Assembly (NCBI RefSeq): GCF_004363695.1
Contig: NZ_SNZC01000002.1
Location: forward strand, 682,001-746,000
Reading direction: 5' to 3'
Length of the DNA stretch: 64,000 nt
Source: Flavobacterium cheniae
Lineage (GTDB): Bacteria > Bacteroidota > Bacteroidia > Flavobacteriales > Flavobacteriaceae
Shown here: piece by piece, positions 8,403-17,727 of the stretch
How the letters are laid out: each line of letters starts with the position of its first letter
Numbering within the stretch: the first letter of the stretch is position 1
Translations under genes and position numbers: made by a program
The notes under the pieces: model-generated
Databases searched by the model: none
Told to the model about the DNA's origin: nothing
The model's input: only the letters and a program-made list of their open reading frames with translations

Positions 8403-10691
8403 ATGAAAAAAGCGATTTATATTTTTATATTTTTTATTTCCCAATACTTTTTTGGGCAACAAAGCAATCAATTGTGGAAAGGTTATTTTTCTTACAATGA
8501 AATTGTAGATGTTGAATCGTCGACTAATGCCGTGTTTGCCTCTACTCAAAATGCTCTTTTTTCACAAGTAGTCGCATCTTCTAATTTGAATGTTTACAAT
8601 TCAATTACAGGGTTAAAACCAGATGTTATAACTACAATTCACCATTCAGATGCTTTTAATAAAACATTTGTTGGAAATAATAATGGTTTAATTTTAATAC
8701 AAAATGCAGATGGTTCTGTTACTACTAAAGTAGATGTTATTGAAGAAGTGCCTGTGCCACCTAACAAAAAGAAAATTAATGATTTTTTTGAATTCAATGG
8801 TCGCTTGTATATTGCTACAGATTATGGAATTTCTGTAATCGATATTGCTACATCTGAATTTATTTCAACCTATTTTATTGGTACATCAGGAGAAGAAACA
8901 GAAGTGCTTCAAACCACCGTTTTTAATAATGAAATTTATGCCGTTACAAGAAGTTTTGGCATTAGAAAAGCGAATTTAAATAATCCTAATTTGTTTGATT
9001 TTAGTCAATGGCAAACTTTTGATACTGGATTTTGGTTTGGAATCGTAACTTTTAATAATCAATTGATTGCAACAAACGCAAATGCTAGAACGTATCGATT
9101 TAATGGAGGTACAGCATTTGAGATTTTAAATCATAATCAAGCAGGATTAAAATTAAAGACAAACGGAACGGAGCTTATAGTAACTACTCAAAACAACGTG
9201 TATGTTTTAAATCAATCATTTTCAATTTTAGCTCATATAACTCAAATTCCCAATTTTACTGTGCGCTTTACAGCTGCTTCTGTTGTTGGAGGAATTATAT
9301 ACATTGGAACTGAGAAAGAAGGGTTGTTTTCAACGAGTTTGTCAAATCCGACGGTATTTACTGCAATGTCACCAAATGGCCCGCTTCAAAACAGTACTTT
9401 TAGATTAAAAAAAGCGACTAATAAAATTTGGGTAGTACATGGCGATTATAGTCAGTCATTTAATCCTTATCCACTTGATGAATTAGGTATTAGTACATTT
9501 ACAGCAGATCAAGGTTGGGATGTAATTCCATATAGCGATTTAAGTGGTGCAAAATCTTTGTCGGATATTGCAATTAATCCATCTAACCAAAATCAAGTAT
9601 ATGTAACGTCTTATTTTTCTGGACTCTTAAAAGTGTTTGGAAACACAATTGAATTGTTTAATAATACAAACACAGGCGCAAATGGTCTAGAGTCTTTAGT
9701 GTTGCCAGGAAACCCATCTTATGTTGATATTAGAATCAATAGTCCAGCTTTTGATAGAGAAGGTAATCTTTGGGTAACCAATGCGTATGTAAATAGAGGA
9801 ATCAAAGTTTTAAGAGCTAACGGACAATGGCAATCCTATAATTTATCTGGAATAACTGCAAATTTAGCCACCGGAAGATACAACGCAATGTCTATCGATA
9901 AAAATAGTACCAAATGGATACCTGCTTATAACGATGGTGTTGTAGCTTTCAATGAAAATTACAATAATAAGTTTATTGTAATTAACCAAGAAAATGCGGA
10001 TCTTCCAACTACGGTTGTAAATTGTGTGGCAATAGATAACCGCAATCAATTATGGATTGGAACAATGGCTGGTTTGAGAGTTTTGTCGAGTGTTGACAGA
10101 TTTATTTCAGAAACAGAACTAGATGTTTTCCCAATTATTATTCAAGAAGGTGATTTGGCTCAAGAACTGTTTTTTCAGCAACCTATTTTAGATATTGCTG
10201 TAGATGGAGCCAATAGAAAATGGGTTTCTATTGCCGATGGAGGTGTTTTCTTAGTTTCTTCAAATGGTCAGCAAACCATTTACCGCTTTGACAAAAGCAA
10301 TTCACCATTACCAAGTAATAACGTATTAGATATTGAAATTGATGGAGTATCTGGAGAAGTGTTTTTTGCCACAGATAAAGGAATTGTTTCGTTTTTAGGA
10401 ACTTCAACTAAACCAAGTGATAGTTTAGGAGATGTTTTTGTATACCCGAATCCAGTACGACCAGAATTTTCAGGAACAGTAAAAATTAGCGGGTTAACCG
10501 ACAAAGCTAATATCAAAATCACAGATATCGAAGGGAATTTAGTTTACGAAACTACTTCATCAGGAGGAACTATTGAATGGGACACCAAAGCTTTCGGAAA
10601 ACATAAAGTAGCATCCGGAGTTTATATGATTTTTGTAGCAAGTCAAGATGGAACCGATTCTACCGTTAAAAAAGTTATGATTATTAGATAG
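8403..10691 (+). CDS. porZ: PorZ-like T9SS attachment-complex protein (two propellers plus C-terminal sandwich)
   Basis: PorZ is part of the surface complex that cleaves sorting signals and anchors cargo of the type IX secretion system. The 762 residues (P. gingivalis PorZ has 776) begin with a signal peptide (ending FFG, then QQ) and an N-terminal propeller (QLWKGYFSYNEIVDV). Two-component-regulator-type propeller repeats follow (ATDYGISVID, IGTMAGLRVLS, FATDKGIVSF). The end (about 680-762) is a sorting-domain-like beta sandwich starting VFVYPNPV. Its position upstream of recO agrees with what I recall of flavobacterial genomes. A general propeller protein with a T9SS signal is the alternative, but the N-terminal signature favours PorZ. 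Confidence 0.85.
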   Translation: MKKAIYIFIFFISQYFFGQQSNQLWKGYFSYNEIVDVESSTNAVFASTQNALFSQVVASSNLNVYNSITGLKPDVITTIHHSDAFNKTFVGNNNGLILIQNADGSVTTKVDVIEEVPVPPNKKKINDFFEFNGRLYIATDYGISVIDIATSEFISTYFIGTSGEETEVLQTTVFNNEIYAVTRSFGIRKANLNNPNLFDFSQWQTFDTGFWFGIVTFNNQLIATNANARTYRFNGGTAFEILNHNQAGLKLKTNGTELIVTTQNNVYVLNQSFSILAHITQIPNFTVRFTAASVVGGIIYIGTEKEGLFSTSLSNPTVFTAMSPNGPLQNSTFRLKKATNKIWVVHGDYSQSFNPYPLDELGISTFTADQGWDVIPYSDLSGAKSLSDIAINPSNQNQVYVTSYFSGLLKVFGNTIELFNNTNTGANGLESLVLPGNPSYVDIRINSPAFDREGNLWVTNAYVNRGIKVLRANGQWQSYNLSGITANLATGRYNAMSIDKNSTKWIPAYNDGVVAFNENYNNKFIVINQENADLPTTVVNCVAIDNRNQLWIGTMAGLRVLSSVDRFISETELDVFPIIIQEGDLAQELFFQQPILDIAVDGANRKWVSIADGGVFLVSSNGQQTIYRFDKSNSPLPSNNVLDIEIDGVSGEVFFATDKGIVSFLGTSTKPSDSLGDVFVYPNPVRPEFSGTVKISGLTDKANIKITDIEGNLVYETTSSGGTIEWDTKAFGKHKVASGVYMIFVASQDGTDSTVKKVMIIR

Positions 10692-10693
10692 TT

Positions 10694-11971
10694 ATGAATA
10701 TTCAATTAGATTCAAACGAAAAACGATTTTATCTATCTCTAGCTATACTTTTCCTTTTTTTCTATTTTTTTAGAATATTGTCAAAAAATTATTTTTTAGT
10801 AGATTCCTATGAATACATCGAAATAGCAAAGTACATTTCTAATCAAATGTTTTTTGACTCAAGTATTAACCCTTCATTATTAACCAAAAGACCATTTTTT
10901 TACCCTTTATTTCTATCTTTTCTTTTAAAGTTCAAAATTGAAATTATAATTCTTATTCAGACATTTTTTGCTTTTTCAAATAGTTTTATTTTGGTTCAAA
11001 TTTTAAAAAAATTTAACATCCAAATAAAACCTTATCATGTTCTTTTTTTTCTTTTAACTCCATCAATTTTTATATATTCTCAATTAATTATGTCTGAATG
11101 GTTATTGATGTTATTAATTAATTTAAAGTTTTGGCTTTTCACACAAAAATGGTCAAATCGTAATTTTTTCTTCATTCAAATCTTAACCATTTTATTAGCT
11201 TTTACTAAACCTGTATTTTATCCATTTATATATTTGAATTTTGTTTACTTTTTTATTTTCTTTTTTAAGAAAAAGGTTTTTAGTTTTTTCATATTTCTGC
11301 CCATTATACTTTTACAATTATATTTACATCATAACGAAACACGAACGGGTTACAAGCATTTTTCTTCAATAGAAAATAAAAACCTAATTAATTATAATTT
11401 GTTTTATTTCAAATCATTTACAAACTCTCCAAAAGAAGCTCAAATATGGTTAGATTCAATTTATAATGGAGAGTATGAGAAAATGGATTTTCAAAAACAA
11501 AATGAATACTTAAAACAAATAGGAATTTCAACAATTAAAGATGATTTTTTTAGATATACTTTTTATCATGTTGTAAATGCTTTTAGAGGAGTTTTAGATC
11601 CTGGTCGTTTTGATTTAATGACATTTTTCAAGGAAGAAGATGGAAATCAAGGTTTTTTGGAAATTTTAAATGGTAAGAAGCGGTTTTCAAGTTTATTTGA
11701 AAACAATTTTTTTGTTCTCTATTTACTTTTAATTCCAGTTTTTTTGTTTGCTATATTGAAGGTTTTTTTATTTTCTTATGCTTTAATTTTTAACAGATAC
11801 AGTTTTTACTTGAATTACATAATAATGCTGTTTTTTTATTGTATTTTAATAACAGGTCCAATCAATTGCTCAAGGTTTATGATGCCGTTACAAGGAATCA
11901 TTTTTGTTTTTTATATCGTCGGGATAAATTCATATTATAAAAAAAAGAATATCAATGCTAGTCAAAACTAA
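10694..11971 (+). CDS. Multi-pass membrane protein, GT-C glycosyltransferase-like
   Basis: The 425 residues are extremely rich in Phe, Ile, Leu and Tyr and contain about ten membrane segments. An early acidic loop, VDSYEYIEIAKYI (about 37-49), resembles the first loop of GT-C lipid-linked sugar transferases, where acidic residues act in catalysis, and RPFFYPLFLSFL follows. I cannot name a substrate. The gene is two bases after porZ and its end overlaps recO by 17 bases, so it sits inside a porZ-recO unit. Its base composition is even more AT-rich than its neighbours, which suggests a later insertion, although a membrane protein is AT-biased in any case. Confidence 0.7.
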   Translation: MNIQLDSNEKRFYLSLAILFLFFYFFRILSKNYFLVDSYEYIEIAKYISNQMFFDSSINPSLLTKRPFFYPLFLSFLLKFKIEIIILIQTFFAFSNSFILVQILKKFNIQIKPYHVLFFLLTPSIFIYSQLIMSEWLLMLLINLKFWLFTQKWSNRNFFFIQILTILLAFTKPVFYPFIYLNFVYFFIFFFKKKVFSFFIFLPIILLQLYLHHNETRTGYKHFSSIENKNLINYNLFYFKSFTNSPKEAQIWLDSIYNGEYEKMDFQKQNEYLKQIGISTIKDDFFRYTFYHVVNAFRGVLDPGRFDLMTFFKEEDGNQGFLEILNGKKRFSSLFENNFFVLYLLLIPVFLFAILKVFLFSYALIFNRYSFYLNYIIMLFFYCILITGPINCSRFMMPLQGIIFVFYIVGINSYYKKKNINASQN

Positions 11972-12668
11972 AGCCATCGTTCTTTCTTCCTTAAAGTTTC
12001 AAGAAAAAAGCTTGATTGTCAAATGCTTTACCGAAATCGATGGATTAAAAAGTTATTTTGTACAAAGCGCTTATTCCAACAAAAAAGCCAATCAAAAAAT
12101 TGCTTATTTTCAGCCATTAACGATTATTGAAATCGAAGCTAATCACAAGAATAAAGGCACGCTCGAGCATTTTAAAGAAATCCGATTAGCCCATAGTTAT
12201 TATTCTATAAATACCGACATTGTTAAAAGTACGATTGTAATTTTTCTCTCCGAAATTTTGCATCACGCCATAAAAGAAGAAGAGAAAAATCAAAATTTAT
12301 TCTCGTTTTTAGAAACGGCGCTTCTTTGGTTGGATACGCACGATGAAATGGCAAATTTTCACCTCATTTTAATGATGGAAGTTACTAAATACTTAGGCTT
12401 TTATCCCGATGTAACTGAAATTGATTTTCCTTTTTTCGATACTAAAGAAGGTTATTTTACGCCTTTTCAAAGTGTAAATTCGTTAACCGAACACGAAACG
12501 CATTTGTTCAAAAAATTATTAGACTTAAAATTTGATGCTGACCAAAAAGTATTTGCCGGAATTGAACGTCAAATTTTGTTAAAAATCCTCTTAGATTTCT
12601 ATACGTTACATTTAGATGGCTTCAAAAAACCAAAATCGTTAGAAGTTTTAAAAGAAGTTTTTTCCTAA
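11955..12668 (+). CDS. recO: DNA repair protein RecO
   Basis: RecO works with RecR (and RecF) to load RecA onto SSB-coated single-stranded DNA in gap repair. The 237 residues are typical. The N-terminal OB fold is visible (MLVKTKAIVLSSLKFQEKSLIVKCFTE cut at motif level: KTKAIVLSSLKF), followed by YFQPLTIIEIE and a helical C-terminal domain (LWLDTH, MMEVTKYLGFYPD). The zinc cysteines of some RecO proteins are absent, as in other Bacteroidetes. The start lies 17 bases inside the preceding membrane-protein gene, so translation may be coupled. Confidence 0.92.
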   Translation: MLVKTKAIVLSSLKFQEKSLIVKCFTEIDGLKSYFVQSAYSNKKANQKIAYFQPLTIIEIEANHKNKGTLEHFKEIRLAHSYYSINTDIVKSTIVIFLSEILHHAIKEEEKNQNLFSFLETALLWLDTHDEMANFHLILMMEVTKYLGFYPDVTEIDFPFFDTKEGYFTPFQSVNSLTEHETHLFKKLLDLKFDADQKVFAGIERQILLKILLDFYTLHLDGFKKPKSLEVLKEVFS

Positions 12669-12676
12669 GTCTTAAC

Positions 12677-12704
12677 TTTTGCCTTTTACCTTTTGCCTTT
12701 TACC
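12677..12704 (+). repeat. Period-7 array, TTTTGCC and TTTTACC alternating
   Basis: Four exact heptamers lie between recO and ileS. A related array, TTTTGCC with one variant, occurs inside the cyclo-ligase gene at 18231-18258. Confidence 0.8.
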
Positions 12705-12714
12705 TTTAAATCAT

Positions 12715-12722
12715 TACTTTCG
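12715..12722 (+). promoter_or_regulatory. -7-like box (TACTTTCG) of ileS
   Basis: One mismatch to TAnnTTTG, 25 bases before the ATG. The same TTACTTTCGCA context is seen before hmgA at 24862. Confidence 0.4.
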
Positions 12723-12747
12723 CAAATTGATTTAAGAAAGCGACAAA

Positions 12748-15700
12748 ATGAGCACAAAATTTACTGAATACAAAGGACTTGACTTGCCAACAGTAGCGTC
12801 AGAAGTTCTTGATTTTTGGAAAAAAAACCACATCTTTGAACAATCGGTAACTTCTCGTGAAGGAGCTACTCCTTACGTGTTTTTTGAAGGGCCACCATCA
12901 GCAAATGGTTTGCCTGGTATTCACCACGTAATGGCGCGTGCGATTAAAGATATTTTTTGTCGTTATAAAACTCAAAAAGGCTACCAAGTTAAGCGTAAAG
13001 CAGGCTGGGATACGCACGGTTTACCTGTAGAATTAGGTACCGAAAAAGAATTAGGCATCACCAAAGAAGACATCGGAAAAACCATTTCAGTTACCGAATA
13101 CAACGAAGCGTGTAAAAGAACCGTTATGCGTTACACCGACGTATGGAACGACCTTACTGAAAAAATGGGATATTGGGTAGACATGGAAGATCCATATGTG
13201 ACGTACAAATCCAAATATATGGAAACGGTTTGGTGGTTACTAAAACAAATTTACAACAAAGATTTACTATACAAAGGTTACACCATCCAGCCTTATTCTC
13301 CAAAAGCGGGAACAGGTTTGTCTTCGCACGAAGTGAATCAGCCAGGTTCATATCGTGATGTTACCGATACAACGATTGTGGCGCAGTTTAAAGCAAAAGA
13401 CGAAACATTACCAAGTTTTTTACAAGGTTTTGGAACTGTTCATTTTTTAGCTTGGACGACTACGCCTTGGACGTTGCCATCAAATACAGCATTGACTGTT
13501 GGCCCAAAAATCGATTATGTTTTAGTAAAAACGTTCAATCAATATACTTTTGAAGCAGTAAATGTAGTTTTAGCTAAGAATTTAGTTGGGAAACAATTCG
13601 GTGGAAAATATTTTACAGCGGAATCAGAAGCTGATTTTGCAAATTATAAATCAGAAGATAAAAAGATTCCATACCAAATTTTAGCCGAATCAAAAGGTGC
13701 TGATTTAGTAGGAATTCGTTACGAACAATTATTACCATTAGCGTTACCATATCAAAATCCAGAAAATGCGTTTAGAGTAATTTCAGGGGATTTCGTAACT
13801 ACAGAAGATGGAACTGGAATTGTACACACCGCACCAACTTTCGGAGCTGATGATGCTAAAGTAGCGAAAGAAGCAACTCCAGAAGTACCACCAATGTTAG
13901 TCTTAGATGAAAACGGAAATCCTGTGCCATTGGTAGACTTGCAAGGAAGATTCATCCAAGGTTTAGGTGATTATTCTGGCAAATATGTTAAAAACGAATA
14001 TTACAACGATGGTGAAGCGCCAGAACGCTCAGCTGACGTAGAAATCGCTATCCAATTAAAAGAAGAAAATAAAGCCTTTAAGGTTGAAAAATATGTACAC
14101 AGTTACCCACATTGTTGGAGAACAGACAAACCAATTTTATACTATCCATTAGATTCTTGGTTCATTAAAGTAACCGAAATCAAAGATAGAATGTTCGATT
14201 TAAACGAAACCATCAACTGGAAACCAAAAGCTACAGGAGAAGGTCGTTTCGGAAATTGGTTGAAAAATGCAAACGATTGGAACTTGTCTCGTTCAAGATA
14301 TTGGGGAATTCCTTTACCAATTTGGAGAAGCGAAGACGGAACCGAAGAAATGTTAGTTGGTTCAGTTGAAGAATTGTACAACGAAATCGAGAAATCAATC
14401 GCAGCAGGTTTCCAAACAGAAAATCCATACAAAGAATTCAAAATTGGAGACATGAGCGAAGCCAATTACGATTTAGTGGATTTACACAAAAACGTAGTAG
14501 ACGGAATTGTTTTAGTTTCTCCATCAGGAAAACCAATGAATCGCGAAACTGACTTAATTGACGTTTGGTTCGATTCAGGTGCGATGCCTTATGCACAATG
14601 GCATTATCCATTTGAGAACAAAGAATTAATTGATGAAAATAAAGCATTTCCAGCCGATTTCATTGCAGAAGGTGTTGACCAAACTCGTGGTTGGTTTTAT
14701 ACTTTACACGCGATTGGAACTTTAGTTTTCGATAAAATCGCTTATAAAAACGTAGTTTCAAACGGATTAGTTTTGGACAAAAACGGACAAAAAATGTCGA
14801 AACGTTTAGGAAATGCCGTGGATCCATTCACTACTTTGGCTGAATATGGTCCAGATGCTACTCGTTGGTACATGATTTCGAATGCAAATCCTTGGGACAA
14901 CTTAAAATTTGATATCGAAGGTGTTGCTGAGGTTCGTAGAAAATTCTTTGGAACGTTATATAATACGTATTCGTTCTTCTCGTTATATGCTAATATTGAT
15001 GGATTTACTTATTCTGAAGCGGAAGTTCCATTTGAAGAAAGACCAGAAATAGACCGTTGGATTTTATCCGAATTACATACTTTAATTCAAGTTGTTGATG
15101 AAGCGTATGCGGATTACGAACCAACTAAAGCAGCAAGAGCTATTTCTGATTTTGTTCAGGAAAACCTAAGCAACTGGTACGTTCGTTTGTGTAGAAGAAG
15201 ATTCTGGAAAGGCGATTATGCGCAAGATAAAATTGCAGCTTATCAAACGCTTTATACGTGTTTGGTAACGGTAGCAAAGCTTTCGGCTCCAATTGCACCA
15301 TTCTTTATGGATAAACTTTACAGAGATTTAACACAAGCTACAGGTTCTGAGTCATTTGAAAGTGTACATTTGGCGAAATTTCCAGTTTCGGTTGAAAACT
15401 TTGTTGATAAGTCGTTAGAGAGCAAAATGATGAAAGCACAAACGGTTTCTTCACTAGTTTTATCACTTCGTAAGAAGGAAATGATCAAAGTGCGTCAACC
15501 GTTGCAAAAGGTAATGATTCCAGTACTTGACGACAATCAGCGTGCTGAAATTGAGGCGGTTTCTGACTTAATTATGGCTGAGGTAAACGTGAAAGAAATT
15601 GAGTTATTAGACGATGCTTCGGGTGTTTTAGTGAAGCAAATTAAGCCTAATTTCAAAACATTGGGACCGCGTTTTGGTAAGGATATGGGATTGATTTCCA

Positions 15701-16149
15701 AAGAGATACAAGGTTTTGGGCAAGAAGAAATTGCTAAATTAGAGCGTGATGGGGAGCTGGTTATGGATATTTCAGGAAAAAGTATAACTTTATCACTAGA
15801 AGATGTTGAGATTTCTTCACAAGATATCCCGGGTTGGTTAGTAGCCAATTCAAACGGAATTACGGTAGCGTTAGACATTACGATTTCCGATGAATTAAGA
15901 AAAGAAGGTATCGCGAGAGAATTGATTAACAGAATCCAAAATATCAGAAAAGACTCTGGTTTTGAAGTAACTGACAAGATTACCGTTAAAATGGAAAAAA
16001 ATGCTCAAGTTGAGGAAGCCGTTTTAGCTAATGAATCGTATATTAAGTCAGAAACCTTAACCGAATCGTTAATTTTTGTGGAAAACCTTGAAAATGGTAC
16101 GGAAATTGAGTTTGATGATATAAAAACAAGTATATTAATTTCAAAATAA
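12748..16149 (+). CDS. ileS: Isoleucyl-tRNA synthetase, type 2, with GIHH in place of HIGH
   Basis: The enzyme charges tRNA-Ile with isoleucine. At 1133 residues it is the long type-2 (eukaryote-like) form. The catalytic core starts at PYVFFEGPPSANGLPGIHH; the class I signature that should read HxGH is G57-I58-H59-H60. The second signature is KMSKR at 682-686. Between them is a large editing domain (WTTTPWTLPSN; GTGIVHTAPTFGADD), then RGWFYTLHA, an anticodon-binding helical region (DRWILSELHTL, LSNWYVRLCRRRFW) and a long C-terminal tail. Type-2 IleRS are generally much less sensitive to mupirocin than type 1. Its -7-like box suggests its own promoter; the DksA-like gene follows after 50 bases. 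Confidence 0.97.
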   Translation: MSTKFTEYKGLDLPTVASEVLDFWKKNHIFEQSVTSREGATPYVFFEGPPSANGLPGIHHVMARAIKDIFCRYKTQKGYQVKRKAGWDTHGLPVELGTEKELGITKEDIGKTISVTEYNEACKRTVMRYTDVWNDLTEKMGYWVDMEDPYVTYKSKYMETVWWLLKQIYNKDLLYKGYTIQPYSPKAGTGLSSHEVNQPGSYRDVTDTTIVAQFKAKDETLPSFLQGFGTVHFLAWTTTPWTLPSNTALTVGPKIDYVLVKTFNQYTFEAVNVVLAKNLVGKQFGGKYFTAESEADFANYKSEDKKIPYQILAESKGADLVGIRYEQLLPLALPYQNPENAFRVISGDFVTTEDGTGIVHTAPTFGADDAKVAKEATPEVPPMLVLDENGNPVPLVDLQGRFIQGLGDYSGKYVKNEYYNDGEAPERSADVEIAIQLKEENKAFKVEKYVHSYPHCWRTDKPILYYPLDSWFIKVTEIKDRMFDLNETINWKPKATGEGRFGNWLKNANDWNLSRSRYWGIPLPIWRSEDGTEEMLVGSVEELYNEIEKSIAAGFQTENPYKEFKIGDMSEANYDLVDLHKNVVDGIVLVSPSGKPMNRETDLIDVWFDSGAMPYAQWHYPFENKELIDENKAFPADFIAEGVDQTRGWFYTLHAIGTLVFDKIAYKNVVSNGLVLDKNGQKMSKRLGNAVDPFTTLAEYGPDATRWYMISNANPWDNLKFDIEGVAEVRRKFFGTLYNTYSFFSLYANIDGFTYSEAEVPFEERPEIDRWILSELHTLIQVVDEAYADYEPTKAARAISDFVQENLSNWYVRLCRRRFWKGDYAQDKIAAYQTLYTCLVTVAKLSAPIAPFFMDKLYRDLTQATGSESFESVHLAKFPVSVENFVDKSLESKMMKAQTVSSLVLSLRKKEMIKVRQPLQKVMIPVLDDNQRAEIEAVSDLIMAEVNVKEIELLDDASGVLVKQIKPNFKTLGPRFGKDMGLISKEIQGFGQEEIAKLERDGELVMDISGKSITLSLEDVEISSQDIPGWLVANSNGITVALDITISDELRKEGIARELINRIQNIRKDSGFEVTDKITVKMEKNAQVEEAVLANESYIKSETLTESLIFVENLENGTEIEFDDIKTSILISK

Positions 16150-16199
16150 GAACCGAAAGGTTTTTAATCGACGTATAACTATAAAAAAATATTGAAATT

Positions 16200-16580
16200 A
16201 TGGTAGAGGAGCAAATTAGATATTCAGACGCTGATTTGGCTGAATTCAAAGCGTTAATTCAAGCTAAATTAGAAAAGGCTAAAGGTGATTTAGAGCTTAT
16301 TAAGAGTGCTTACATGAATGACTTAAATAACGGAACTGATGATACATCGCCAACATTTAAAGCATTTGAAGAAGGTAGTGAAACAATGAGTAAAGAAGCC
16401 AATTCACAACTAGCTATTCGTCAAGAAAAATTTATTAGAGATTTAAAAAATGCCTTAATTCGTATCGAAAACAAAACCTATGGTTTGTGTAAAGTTACAG
16501 GCAAATTAATAAGTAAAGAGCGTTTAAAAATCGTTCCTCATGCAACTATGAGTATCGAAGCAAAAAACTTGCAACGTTAA
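16200..16580 (+). CDS. DksA/TraR-like protein with a degenerate zinc finger
   Basis: DksA proteins bind the RNA polymerase secondary channel and, with ppGpp, reset promoter use. The 126 residues form a coiled coil (about 8-95: LAEFKALIQAKLEKAKGDLE, then later KFIRDLKNALIRIENKTYG) and a C-terminal globule. The usual four-cysteine finger is reduced to one Cys (GLCKVTGKLISKERL), followed by VPHATMSIEAK, which marks the family in Bacteroidetes. The acidic coiled-coil tip expected in true DksA is not obvious, though NDLNNGTDDTSP lies where the tip should be. It is 50 bases after ileS and before lspA, so it may share transcripts with both. Confidence 0.82.
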   Translation: MVEEQIRYSDADLAEFKALIQAKLEKAKGDLELIKSAYMNDLNNGTDDTSPTFKAFEEGSETMSKEANSQLAIRQEKFIRDLKNALIRIENKTYGLCKVTGKLISKERLKIVPHATMSIEAKNLQR

Positions 16581-16599
16581 TCTTTTTACAAAATTATAC

Positions 16600-16627
16600 T
16601 AACGCTCCGTTTGGGGCGTTTTTTATT
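16600..16627 (+). terminator. Rho-independent terminator after the dksA-like gene
   Basis: Stem AACGCTCC / GGGGCGTT with a TTT loop and a T run. It lies between the DksA-like gene and lspA. Confidence 0.8.
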
Positions 16628-16661
16628 TAATAAAAACACTATTTTTGCAAAAAAATTGAAC

Positions 16662-17291
16662 ATGTCGTTAAAGAAAGCCTATATTTTAATCATTGCTATT
16701 TTATTAATTGATCAGATTTCGAAAATCTACATCAAGACGCATTTTTTTATTGGAGAATCCATAAAAGTAATGGGTTTAGAATGGTTTCAAATTCATTTTA
16801 TAGAAAATGAAGGTATGGCTTGGGGTGCTGAAATTCCTGGCGAACATGGAAAATTAATTTTAACTTTATTCCGTATCGTAGCCGTAGGAGGAATTGCTTG
16901 GTGGTTGTGGGATTCAGTAAGAAAAAAAGCATCAAATTATTTAATCGTAGCTATTGCTTTGATTTTTACAGGCGCTTTAGGAAACATTATCGATTCGGTT
17001 TTTTACGGTGTCATTTTTAACGATAGTTATCATCAAGTGGCAACAGCTTTCTCCGACCAACCATACGGTACTTGGTTCCACGGTGAAGTAGTAGATATGT
17101 TCTATTTTCCAATGTGGGAAGGAAACTTACCTTCTTGGTTACCAATTTGGGGTGGCAAACACTTCACTTTCTTCAACGCCATTTTCAATGTAGCCGATGT
17201 AGCGATTTCAACTGGAGTTGGGATTTTAATCGTATTCAACAAAAGAGCGTTTGCTCATGCAGATAAAGAGGAAGCATTAGCTGAGAAATAA
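16662..17291 (+). CDS. lspA: Lipoprotein signal peptidase (LspA, peptidase A8)
   Basis: This inner-membrane aspartic protease removes signal peptides from lipoproteins after diacylglyceryl transfer. I start at ATG 16662 (MSLKKAYILI) because the longer frame begins inside the terminator. The 209 residues include four membrane helices. The catalytic pair is visible as Asp145 (EVVDMFYF) and Asp179 (FNVADVAI), with NEGMAWG and TGALGNIID as the other family blocks. It is longer than proteobacterial LspA (about 165) because of an extended loop at about 112-170, a known feature of Bacteroidetes versions. A small lipoprotein follows eight bases later. Confidence 0.95.
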   Translation: MSLKKAYILIIAILLIDQISKIYIKTHFFIGESIKVMGLEWFQIHFIENEGMAWGAEIPGEHGKLILTLFRIVAVGGIAWWLWDSVRKKASNYLIVAIALIFTGALGNIIDSVFYGVIFNDSYHQVATAFSDQPYGTWFHGEVVDMFYFPMWEGNLPSWLPIWGGKHFTFFNAIFNVADVAISTGVGILIVFNKRAFAHADKEEALAEK

Positions 17292-17298
17292 TCTCAAC

Positions 17299-17727
17299 AT
17301 GAAAAACGCATTTTTTTTATTGTTTTCAATTGTCCTTCTTTTTTACGGATGTAAAAAGGAAGAAGAAAATTATATTGAGGATATAAAAATAATACGCGAA
17401 TATGAAGGTCCTGCACCAGATCATTTTATTTTTGAATTGAATGTATCTTCTGATGTTTATTCAAAAATAGATAATGATAGTTTAACGAGGCATATTTTAG
17501 AATTGAATAAAAATGAGCGAATTGACTATTCAAATAATTTTTTTGGATTAGATAAAGTGGGAAATAATAAAATAATTTTTCATTTTATTACACCTTATTT
17601 TCTAGTAGGTAAAAATAAAAGAAATCATATATCAGACACTTTGTTAATAGAAGAGCTTAGAAAATCTAGAGATTTGAAGCTTATACTTCATTTCAATAAA
17701 GAAATAATGGAATTCAAAAACAAATAA
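17299..17727 (+). CDS. Small predicted lipoprotein, function unknown
   Basis: The 142 residues start with a lipoprotein signal peptide (MKNAFFLLFSIVLLFYGC, Cys18) followed by a charged linker KKEEEN. The mature part is mixed alpha/beta without motifs that I recognise. It begins eight bases after lspA, the enzyme that would process it, so it is probably co-transcribed. Its last 14 bases overlap the end of the opposite-strand cyclo-ligase gene. AT content is higher than in neighbouring core genes. Confidence 0.65.
   Translation: MKNAFFLLFSIVLLFYGCKKEEENYIEDIKIIREYEGPAPDHFIFELNVSSDVYSKIDNDSLTRHILELNKNERIDYSNNFFGLDKVGNNKIIFHFITPYFLVGKNKRNHISDTLLIEELRKSRDLKLILHFNKEIMEFKNK

Noticed and set aside
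15537..15977. Minus-strand open frame of 146 codons inside ileS
   Set aside because: It is antisense to the C-terminal part of ileS, with a serine- and isoleucine-rich translation typical of shadow frames.
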